DNA from: Methanothrix harundinacea
GTDB taxonomy: Archaea; Halobacteriota; Methanosarcinia; Methanotrichales; Methanotrichaceae
DNA: 64,000 bases
NCBI GenBank assembly: GCA_002506535.1
Contig: DAXT01000023.1
Coordinates: forward strand, 3,260-67,259
Direction of reading: 5' to 3'
Shown here: positions 14,571 to 21,236 of the stretch, piece after piece
How positions within the stretch are numbered: position 1 is the first letter of the stretch
Layout: each line of letters starts with the position of its first letter
Notes under the pieces: generated by a model
Told to the model about the DNA's origin: nothing
What the model saw: the letters and a program-made list of their open reading frames with translations, nothing else
Databases searched by the model: none
Translations under genes and position numbers: made by a program

Positions 14571-16877
14571 TTATCGGCGGAGGGATTCCAGGTTCTCCCG
14601 CACGAGTTTGGTTTTGGGGTGATCCTCGCCCAAACGGTTCCAGAATATCTCCAAAGCACGCTCGTAATGCTCTTTGGCACCCTCCGGTTCGCCCAAAGCT
14701 TGTAGGACCACGCCGAGGTTGCTCAACTTAATAGCCACGGCGGGGTGGTGGGGTCCAAGGGCCTTCTCGTCGATCTCCAGGGCCTTCTCGTAACACTTCT
14801 TGGCGCCCGCCAGGTCTCCCATGTCCTGCAGGACACTGCCGAGGTTGTTGACCCTGATTGCCATGGTGGGGTGGTCTGGTCCGAACGTCTTTTCGCCAAT
14901 CTCGATGGCCCGCTCAAAACGCTCTTTCGCACCCACCAGGTCGCCCAAAGCTCGTAGGACCCCGCCGAGGTTGTTGACATCCGTGGCCACGTTTGGATGG
15001 TCGGGCCCGTAGACCTTCTCGTCGATTTCAAGAGCCCGCTCGAAACTCTTCCTGGCACCGGCCAGGTCGCCCATGTCCTGCAGGACCGCGCCGAGGTTAT
15101 TGACTCCGATGGCCACGGTGGGGTGATGAGGTCCGAATATCTTATCGTTGATCTCGATGGCCCGCTCGAAACGCTCTTTGGCGCCCACGAAGTCTCCCAT
15201 ATTCCGCAGGACCTCGCCGATGTTGTTGACGTTTGAGGCAACTTCATTACTGTCTCGTCCGCAAACATATTCTGCGATGGGCAAAGCTCTTTCAAAGAGG
15301 AACCTAGCCTCTTTGAATTCGGCGCGGCCAAACAAATAATTGCCAGCATGATTCAACAAACGTACTGTTTCGTTCTGGGTCACCTCAAGCTCCTCGGCAT
15401 GTCCCGCCGAGGCCAGGGCGTGGGGCAACAGGACGGAGCACTCTTCCCAGGTCCGGACGTCTTGACTTTTCTGAGGGAAGGCATCGTTCACGAGCCCGAC
15501 TGCGGCCTCAGACCACCTCTTCCGCATCTCATCGGACAACCGGTCCCGCGCCACGGCCTGGACGAGCCGATGGACTGAGAGAGAGTCGTCGGCGACGGTC
15601 ATCAGCGAGTAGCGCTTCAGGGCGGCGACGGCGTCATTCAGCGCAATCTCATCTGTCACGGCCGAGGCCAGGAGCTCTGGCAGGTGCTCAACGCCGTCGG
15701 TCAGGAGCGACTTTGGTATGTCGTCGGGGGCCAGGAAAGCGCAGAGGTTCAAGAGATCCGAGCTGGCGGGCACCTCTTCTCTCGCTTTTTGGAACGAGAG
15801 GTCCCAGGTGGTGGCCACGGTAGCGGGGTACTCATCTCCAATTGGACCGAATTTCTCCAAGATCTCCAATTGACGTTCCTGGAAAAGCTCAAGATAGCGC
15901 GAGAGGCTTTCTCCAGTTGATCTGATGTATGCTCCGGCTTGCTCCAATCCTAGGGGTAGATCCCCAAGCGCGTCAGCCAACCTGTCTGCAGCAGTCGCGT
16001 CATTTTGGCCCGTTCGTTCGAGAAGAAACTTTATCGATTCCGCTTTACGGTCAAACTTAGTAACTTCCAAAGGCGTGGCTGCACTTTTCCAGTCCCTGGA
16101 ATCTCGGGAGGTGATGATGACGTGACCTGAGTCAATTTGCGGGAGATAGCTTCGAACGCTCGCGGGTTCTTCAGCATTGTCAAATACAAGCAGCCAATCT
16201 CTTTTCTTGCTCAGGCAATTACGAACAGCTTCGATAATTGCCTTTTGATCCGCATCTTCTCTCTTCGACAAATTCAGCTTGTTGGCTAATTCAGCATAAT
16301 CGGAAGCTAAAGTGGTAGGTTCTCCCGATTTTACCCACCATATAATTTCGTAGTCAGATTTGTGCTGGTCAATATATCTGAGCGCAAGCTGGGTCTTGCC
16401 TATCCCACCTAGACCATAAAGGGCGACACGGCCGTTTGAGGCCAAAGCCGCTCTGAGATCAGCAAGGAGCTTATCGCGTCCTGTGAAATTGAAGCTTAGG
16501 TAGGGAGGGGCATTTGAGATCTTGCCAGGGCCAGTAGTGTCTGAAACATCAGATGGCTGTGATTTGCGCTCTTCGGTTTGAGGTATGTTTTCTTCAGGGT
16601 TTCTATTTCTGCGCCCCTGAAAAATTATATTTTTAATATATTTTAGAAGACCACAAACATAAGCGATTATCGTAATTAAAGCAGCAATAACTAAAATGAC
16701 CCATTGATTCTGTTCAAGCCATTCGAGGTATTTTGCATCCGTTTCTTCTAGAGCGCCAATATTAGAGCTTTCAGCTCCAACGAGCTGAGCCTCAGAGATG
16801 TTGGTGGGTCTCACCTGATCTGTGCCGTTCTCGCCTCCTTCCACCTGGGCCAGCGCAGTTGCTGCCATCGACAGCAC
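14571..16877 (-). CDS. Membrane-anchored NB-ARC (STAND) ATPase with tetratricopeptide repeats
   Basis: A 768-residue signal-transduction ATPase. Residues 1-20 look like the end of a signal peptide; a membrane helix follows at about 58-80 (WVILVIAALITIIAYVCGLL), so the bulk is cytosolic. The NB-ARC domain starts near 125 (FTGRDKLL) with P-loop GLGGIGKTQ, Walker B WLLVFDNAE, VIITSRD and the GDLPLGLEQAGAYI helix. The C-terminus has five or six 42-residue TPRs of the kinesin-light-chain type (HPTVAI..NNLG..L..MGDL.GA). STAND proteins of this plan act as sensors, some in defence or cell death. The start is uncertain: hydrophobic signal-like residues continue in frame upstream of the GTG at 16877 with no ATG. 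Confidence 0.85.
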   Translation of the reverse strand: MLSMAATALAQVEGGENGTDQVRPTNISEAQLVGAESSNIGALEETDAKYLEWLEQNQWVILVIAALITIIAYVCGLLKYIKNIIFQGRRNRNPEENIPQTEERKSQPSDVSDTTGPGKISNAPPYLSFNFTGRDKLLADLRAALASNGRVALYGLGGIGKTQLALRYIDQHKSDYEIIWWVKSGEPTTLASDYAELANKLNLSKREDADQKAIIEAVRNCLSKKRDWLLVFDNAEEPASVRSYLPQIDSGHVIITSRDSRDWKSAATPLEVTKFDRKAESIKFLLERTGQNDATAADRLADALGDLPLGLEQAGAYIRSTGESLSRYLELFQERQLEILEKFGPIGDEYPATVATTWDLSFQKAREEVPASSDLLNLCAFLAPDDIPKSLLTDGVEHLPELLASAVTDEIALNDAVAALKRYSLMTVADDSLSVHRLVQAVARDRLSDEMRKRWSEAAVGLVNDAFPQKSQDVRTWEECSVLLPHALASAGHAEELEVTQNETVRLLNHAGNYLFGRAEFKEARFLFERALPIAEYVCGRDSNEVASNVNNIGEVLRNMGDFVGAKERFERAIEINDKIFGPHHPTVAIGVNNLGAVLQDMGDLAGARKSFERALEIDEKVYGPDHPNVATDVNNLGGVLRALGDLVGAKERFERAIEIGEKTFGPDHPTMAIRVNNLGSVLQDMGDLAGAKKCYEKALEIDEKALGPHHPAVAIKLSNLGVVLQALGEPEGAKEHYERALEIFWNRLGEDHPKTKLVRENLESLRR
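14630..15245. repeat. 126-bp coding repeats (TPR units) at DNA level
   Basis: Near-identical blocks recur at a 126-nt period; for example the segment encoding the GPxHP turn starts at about 14741, 14867, 14993 and 15119. Conservation at the nucleotide level implies recent unit duplication or gene conversion, so TPR number may vary between strains. Confidence 0.75.
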
Positions 16878-17048
16878 CAGCAGCGCCAGGACGATGAGCG
16901 GCTTCGATCTCGTCGGGGACTCCTCCGGTCGAAGTTCATAGCTCGGATTCGCAAAAGATGTTTTGGTTGGAAGAAGAGGTCTCCGGCCTTTCCATCTCCA
17001 GAGCTTTCTCGATTTTGCCCATCAAAACCATTTTAGGATAGCAGTTGA

Positions 17049-17123
17049 TGGGACAGCGCGGATTTGAACCGCAGTCCAAGCGTCCCAAACGCTCGAGGAT
17101 GGACCAGGCTACCCTACTGTCCC
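17049..17123 (-). tRNA. tRNA-Pro (anticodon UGG)
   Basis: The complementary strand folds as a cloverleaf: acceptor GGGACAG / CTGTCCC with discriminator A, anticodon stem GAGCG / CGCTT with loop TTTGGGA (TGG at 34-36), and T arm GCGG-TTCAAAT-CCGC. No intron and no encoded CCA. Confidence 0.93.
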
Positions 17124-17269
17124 GCCAGATGGGGGTTGACGCCTCGATGGTATTTAACTCTATTTCAGAGTTAAGCCAACCTCAGAGCCAAGCCAAGCCG
17201 GGCCGGGGCCGGGCCGGTGAGGGGCCGCCGGCAACCAAACCCGCCGTCTCCCCCGCCGCCCTTCGAAAC

Positions 17270-17280
17270 CTATTTAAATT
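17270..17280 (+). promoter_or_regulatory. TATA box for the small basic protein / thiI unit
   Basis: CTATTTAAATT lies about 27 nt upstream of the ATG at 17302. At normal archaeal spacing the transcript would start at or within a few nucleotides of the ATG, so the first gene is probably leaderless. Confidence 0.6.
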
Positions 17281-17301
17281 CGGTCCCGGATGTAACGGCT
17301 T

Positions 17302-17478
17302 ATGGGAAAGACAGGAAGCGTTGAATGGATCAAAATCAAGGGAAGAAATGGACAGATTAGACAGGTGCCCAGGTCCGAGGCGACTCACAAGAGACCTGGC
17401 CCCCTCCAGAAGTTCACCTCCGCCGGCGCACGGAGAAGGAAGATCGCCAGGTCTGCCAAAGCGATAGTCGCCAGGTAA
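17302..17478 (+). CDS. Small basic archaeal protein (DUF5350-like)
   Basis: A 58-residue, very basic protein starting MGKTGSVEWIKIKGRNGQ and ending AIVAR. It resembles a short methanogen family that I recall as DUF5350 (pattern MGKTGxxEWxKIKGRxGQ, then SEAxHKxPGP); that name is from memory and not checked. The high Lys/Arg content suggests nucleic acid or ribosome binding, which is inference. It has a good TATA box and ends 8 nt before thiI, so the two are probably co-transcribed. It was supported by reading the frame directly, as it is short. Confidence 0.75.
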   Translation: MGKTGSVEWIKIKGRNGQIRQVPRSEATHKRPGPLQKFTSAGARRRKIARSAKAIVAR

Positions 17479-17486
17479 AGGACGGC

Positions 17487-18623
17487 ATGACCTCTTTCGA
17501 CTCGGTCCTGGTCAGGTACGGCGAGATCGCCCTCAAGGACCCCTGGACCAGGAAGAGCTGGGAGAGGATCCTCGCCTCCAACATCGTCTTCAACCTGAAG
17601 GAGGCGGGTATAGACCACTCTTTATCTATGGAGCGGGGGAGGATCTTCGTCGAGACCTCCGACCCCAGGGCTCCGTCCATCATCGCCGACGTTTTTGGGG
17701 TAGTATCGGCGAGCCCCGTCTGGACCTGTGAGCCCGATTTAGATGTTATTGCAGAGGTCGCCTCTGAGGTGGCGCTTGACCGTTCTCCAAAATCCTTCGC
17801 CATTCGGGCCCGCCGGGGCGGAGGCGTCATATCCAGCACCGAGATCGGAGTCTTCGTCGGCGGTGCCGTCCAGGAGAGGACGGGGGCTGCGGTGGATCTC
17901 TCGGACCCGCAGCTGGAGATCTTCGTTGAGGCTAGGGCGGGGAAGGTCCTCGTCTTCACCGACGTCGTCCGCGGGGTCGGTGGCCTTCCCATAGGCACCC
18001 AGTCTAAGATGCTCGCCCTCATCTCCGGGGGGATCGATTCGCCGGTCGCCGCCTGGATGATGATGCGGCGGGGCTGCCCCGTCTCCCTCCTCTACTTCGA
18101 CGCCCGGCCTTACGTCGACGCCCTCCCCCAGGCGGAGAGGTCGGCCGAAGTCCTCCGCCGCTGGACCTCGGGGCGCAAGGTCAACTTCATCCGGGTCCCC
18201 ATCGGCGAGGGCCTCGCGAAGATCGCCGCCGCGGAGCCGAGGGCGACATGCCTCCTCTGCCGGCGGCTGATGTACAGGATAGCCGGGATGGTGATGGCGG
18301 AGGAGGAGGCCTTCGGCGTCGTCACCGGCTACTCCCTGGGGCAGGTCGCATCCCAGACCCCGGCGAATATCATGGCGGAGCAGTCGGGGATCGACCTTCC
18401 CATCTACCACCCCCTCATCGCCATGGACAAGTCGGAGATCACCGACCTCGCAAGGAAGATCGGGACCTACCGGGCGACGGCCGACGCCGCCAGCTGCACC
18501 GCCGCCCCCAGAAAGCCGATGACCCGGGCCCGGGCCGGGGAGATCCGGGCGATGGACGAGGAGCTGGGCCTCTCGCAGATCGCAGGCCAGCTCTTCGCAG
18601 AAAGGGCGAAGACGAGGTTTTGA
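17487..18623 (+). CDS. thiI: tRNA 4-thiouridine synthase ThiI
   Basis: Adenylates uridine-8 of tRNA and transfers sulfur to form 4-thiouridine. 378 residues: N-terminal ferredoxin-like and THUMP domains (VRYGEIALKDPWTRKSW, then SFAIRARRGG), then a PP-loop ATP pyrophosphatase with MLALISGGIDSPVAAWMMM near residue 176 and VVTGYSLGQVASQT. A conserved Cys pair lies in RATCLLCRRLMY and another Cys in DAASCTAAPRKP. The C-terminal rhodanese domain of E. coli ThiI is absent, as in most archaea, so sulfur probably comes from sulfide or a separate carrier. Coupled to the upstream small basic protein. Confidence 0.95.
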   Translation: MTSFDSVLVRYGEIALKDPWTRKSWERILASNIVFNLKEAGIDHSLSMERGRIFVETSDPRAPSIIADVFGVVSASPVWTCEPDLDVIAEVASEVALDRSPKSFAIRARRGGGVISSTEIGVFVGGAVQERTGAAVDLSDPQLEIFVEARAGKVLVFTDVVRGVGGLPIGTQSKMLALISGGIDSPVAAWMMMRRGCPVSLLYFDARPYVDALPQAERSAEVLRRWTSGRKVNFIRVPIGEGLAKIAAAEPRATCLLCRRLMYRIAGMVMAEEEAFGVVTGYSLGQVASQTPANIMAEQSGIDLPIYHPLIAMDKSEITDLARKIGTYRATADAASCTAAPRKPMTRARAGEIRAMDEELGLSQIAGQLFAERAKTRF

Positions 18624-18694
18624 GGGGCGCCCCCCGATGGGATCATGAAGGTTGCAGCCCTTCAAAGAGAACTGAATCGAGGTGGTTTTGCGTC

Positions 18695-18862
18695 ATGTGC
18701 TTTATCTGCGGATGCTCGATAGATCCCACCGAGGGGTCGGGTTACGTAAAGAGTTACAGATGCCTATCCTGCGAAAACCGGTTCAAGGCCGGGGGTGTCG
18801 TCTTCCGCTGCCCCTCATGCGGATCAAGAGAGATTGAGAGGGTGGTTGAGAGGACGATTTGA
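18695..18862 (+). CDS. Small zinc-ribbon protein
   Basis: 55 residues with four CxxC-type knuckles: MCFICGC, YRCLSCENRF and FRCPSCGSREIERVVE, enough for one or two zinc sites. Such rubredoxin-like mini-proteins are common in methanogens and usually of unknown role; regulators or RNA-polymerase-like ribbons are possible. The ATG at 18695 has GAGGTGG about 7 nt upstream, a good ribosome site. It follows thiI by about 70 nt in the same direction and could share its transcript. Confidence 0.7.
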   Translation: MCFICGCSIDPTEGSGYVKSYRCLSCENRFKAGGVVFRCPSCGSREIERVVERTI

Positions 18863-18982
18863 GGGGCGAGGTGGAGGCCTCCACCGGGGCCTAATCGCCT
18901 CATGGATCGCCTCCCCGAAGGCTCTATCGATCTTCCGTCGGCGATCCCCGCCCCGCCACCCCGTCGCCTGAAGAAATGCCGG

Positions 18983-19564
18983 TCAGTAGTTCTCGCAGAG
19001 GAGCTCGAAGTATGCTCTCTCGTGGTCGCAGGCGGGGCACTCCTCCGGCGCCTCAGCGCCCTGGTGGATGTAGCCGCAGTTTCTGCACCTCCAGCTGACG
19101 ACCCCCTCGCGCTTGAAGACCGTCCCGTCGTCGATGTTCTTCGCCAGCGCAAGGAACCTCTTCTCGTGGCCGACCTCGGCTGCGGCGATATTCCTCATCG
19201 TCTCGGCGACCTCGGAGAAGCCCTCCTCGTCGGCTTTTGCCGCAAACTCGGGGTACATCTGGGAGTACTCGTGCTTCTCGCCGGCGGCGGCGTCCCTGAG
19301 GTTGTCGACGGTCTTTCCTATGACCCCGGCGGGGAAGGATGCCCGAACCTCGGCCTCGCCCCCCTCCAGGAACTTGAAGAGCCTTTTTGCGTGCTCTTTC
19401 TCGTTGTCGGCGGTCTCGGCGAATATCGCTGAGATCTGCTCGTACCCCTCTTTTTTGGCCTGGGAGGCAAAGAAGTTGTACCTGTTTCGCGCCTGGGATT
19501 CTCCTGAAAATGCTGTTAGAATGTTCTTTTCGGTCTGGGTTCCTTTCAAGCTCTTCATATTCAT
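18983..19564 (-). CDS. rbr: Rubrerythrin
   Basis: Peroxide-reducing diiron protein of anaerobes. 193 residues: a four-helix ferritin-like domain with the Glu-rich iron ligands (FSGESQARNRYNFFA, FAETADNEKEHAKRL, VAETMRNIAAAEVGHEKRF) followed by a C-terminal rubredoxin-like domain with WRCRNCGYIHQG and EECPACDHERAYF. The order and length are the classical rubrerythrin. It probably takes electrons from a rubredoxin or F420-linked donor not present here. A TATA-like AAATATACA on the minus strand about 25-35 nt upstream of the ATG fits a short leader. Confidence 0.96.
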   Translation of the reverse strand: MNMKSLKGTQTEKNILTAFSGESQARNRYNFFASQAKKEGYEQISAIFAETADNEKEHAKRLFKFLEGGEAEVRASFPAGVIGKTVDNLRDAAAGEKHEYSQMYPEFAAKADEEGFSEVAETMRNIAAAEVGHEKRFLALAKNIDDGTVFKREGVVSWRCRNCGYIHQGAEAPEECPACDHERAYFELLCENY

Positions 19565-19909
19565 ACGCTCCGAAGGGTGTATATTTCCCTGGGGATTGAT
19601 AAATGGATCGGAAGGGCATCTGATGAGTCTCAGGCGTCAGGAGGATCCGGATGGATTTCTCCCAATTTTCTTCATACGGCTTTCTTCTCTCATAGTACCG
19701 ATTAGGTCAGATGGGCTCGATCTCAGGATCTTTAGGCTACCGAGCTGATGCTGCTCTCATGTCCCCAGTGCTGTCATAATGCTTTAGTCAAACTGGCGGC
19801 GGCGCACCCCGCAGCAAGCTGCGGGGCATGATTCGCGCCGCCGCCTTCGTATCTTGATTTATAGGTCCCCTCCCCATCATGTTGAACTATTCTGCTACAT
19901 AAAATTATC
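19565..19909. other. Gene-free spacer with a nested palindrome
   Basis: 345 nt between rubrerythrin and the transposase remnant. No credible gene is present. The only clear structure is the 51-nt nested perfect palindrome at 19795-19845, listed separately. The stretch marks the left edge of an accessory segment that reaches to about 24.1 kb. Confidence 0.6.
19795..19845. repeat. Nested perfect palindrome (REP-like or IS-end hairpin)
   Basis: The outer arms GGCGGCGGCGC (19795-19805) and GCGCCGCCGCC (19835-19845) are perfect complements. Inside them CCCCGCAGC (19807-19815) pairs with GCTGCGGGG (19818-19826). A related core, CCCCGCA / TGCGGGG, recurs at 19955-19975 within the transposase remnant region. 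Confidence 0.8.
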
Positions 19910-19954
19910 TTGGAATGTGAGACCACAGCAATTGTTTTTCGGTTATATGCTCAT

Positions 19955-19975
19955 CCCCGCAACAGAGCTGCGGGG
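19955..19975. repeat. Second copy of the CCCCGCA hairpin core
   Basis: CCCCGCA (19955-19961) pairs with TGCGGGG (19969-19975) across a 7-nt loop, directly before the point where transposase similarity begins. It shares its arms with the inner hairpin at 19807-19826, which suggests one mobile palindrome family. Confidence 0.65.
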
Positions 19976-19984
19976 TATTCGATA

Positions 19985-20281
19985 AAAATTGAAGCTCTTG
20001 CCATGATAATGGTCCTGACGCTCATGATATATTCTAAACCGGAGTGGCTGATCAGAAAACGGATCCGGGAGACGGGAGAGACCGTGCCTAACCAGCTAAA
20101 GAAGCAAAACCAAAAACCAACGTTCAAGTGGATAGCATTTCTGTTCATGGGAGTGGCGAAAGTTACAGTGTGGATTAATGGTGAAATGCATCTAAAGATA
20201 GCGAATCTGAATGATAATCTTGTTAGGATTATCCGATTGTCTGGAAAGGATTGTGAAAAATACTACGGATTGGAGGGTTGA
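19985..20281 (+). pseudogene. C-terminal remnant of an IS1634-type transposase
   Basis: The reading frame from about 19985 to the TGA at 20279-20281 encodes KIEALAMIMVLTLMIYS, then RETGETVPNQLKKQNQKPT, and ends GKDCEKYYGLEG. This is the well-conserved tail of IS1634-family (IS4 superfamily) transposases. Everything before KIEALA, including the DDE residues, is missing and replaced by the CCCCGCA hairpin, so the element is dead. A frame starting at 19910 runs through but its first 25 codons do not look like transposase. The family call is from memory of the conserved tail. Confidence 0.7.
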
Positions 20282-20295
20282 TGCGGAAAGCCGGA

Positions 20296-20691
20296 TCCAG
20301 CATTGTGTAGAGCAGGCGGGCGGCGAAAGCCAAGGCGTCGGCTCCTGCCCAACTATTTTTCAATAGCTTTTATTAATCAATCTCAATATTCCCCGGCGGC
20401 GCCGAAGGCCCCGCAGGCCGAGAGCCGCCGCCCATCGGCCGGAACCGCGAGGTATCCGCCCGCTCCGCCGGCGCCGGCAAAGGGCCGGCCGGGATCATCC
20501 GCCCGGGATCGGCGAGTCCGAGGAGGCGGGGGAGGGGTCCGCCGCCGATCCCGCGCCGTGGAAACGCCGCCCGAAAGAGGGCGTGCAGGATCCGTGTCGG
20601 GTCGCAGGCGTCATCTCCGAGACGCACCGATCAGGTCCAGGGAATCGAGATAGCCAAAAACGAACGCCGTCCTCACTTCGTGGCATATCCA
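20296..20691. repeat. Direct repeat, copy 1 (period about 396 bp)
   Basis: Begins TCCAGCATTGTG and is followed by AGAGCAGGCGGGCGGC; it contains the AT-rich block AACTATTTTTCAATAGC inside otherwise GC-rich DNA. About the first 290 nt are highly similar to copy 2, then similarity drops with small insertions and deletions. Confidence 0.85.
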
Positions 20692-21085
20692 TCCAGCATT
20701 GTGCAGAGCAGGCGGGCGGCGGCAGCCAAGGCATCGGCTCCTGCCCAACTATTTTTCAATAGCTTTTATTAATCAGCCTCAATATTCCCCGGCGGCGCCG
20801 GAGGCCCCGCAGGCCGAGAGCCGCCGCCCATCGGCCGGAACCGCGAGGTATCCGCCCGCCCCGTCGGCGCCGGCAAAAGGGCCGGCCGGGATCGACCGCC
20901 CGGGGTCGGCGAGGGAGAGGAGGCGGGGGAGGGGCCGGCCGCCGATCCGGCGCCGTGGAAACGCCGTACGAAAGACGGGCGTGGAGGATCGGGATTGGGT
21001 CGCAGATGTCCTGGGTTCCCATGACGCCGATAAGGTATCCGGAGTCGGCCTCAACCTCCCAGAACCGGACGCCGTTCTCGATCTC
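20692..21085. repeat. Direct repeat, copy 2
   Basis: Immediately follows copy 1 and repeats its order of blocks, including the AT-rich AACTATTTTTCAATAGC segment, the CCCCGGCGGCGCCG palindrome and the GCCGTGGAAACGCCG block. The right end is approximate because identity fades. Confidence 0.85.
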
Positions 21086-21236
21086 CGCCACAAGCTCCTC
21101 ACGCATGTAGGGCCCCTTCGACCGATCGGGTGGTATTGCGCCCTCGGCGGGTGATCGCGGCGTCGTTCATAATCTCGTGGGCAGTCTAGAAGTCGGCGGG
21201 ATGCAGGAGCAAATGGTGGAAGGCATTGGAATTTTA

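Larger units (their letters stand above)
20282..21236. other. Long gene-poor stretch holding a 396-bp tandem duplication
   Basis: 955 nt with no convincing gene. It consists mainly of two diverged direct copies (20296-20691 and 20692 to about 21085). Open frames here are arginine/proline-rich artefacts of the GC content. A minus-strand frame in copy 2 (MREELVAEIENGVRFWEVEA..., from 21106) and its decayed match in copy 1 (DGVRFW) may be the remains of a real gene, which I do not recognise. Confidence 0.6.

Noticed and set aside
20303..21154. Several Arg/Pro-rich open frames on both strands of the 396-bp repeats
   Set aside because: Composition is that of random GC-rich DNA, frames are not kept between the two copies, and no motif is seen.
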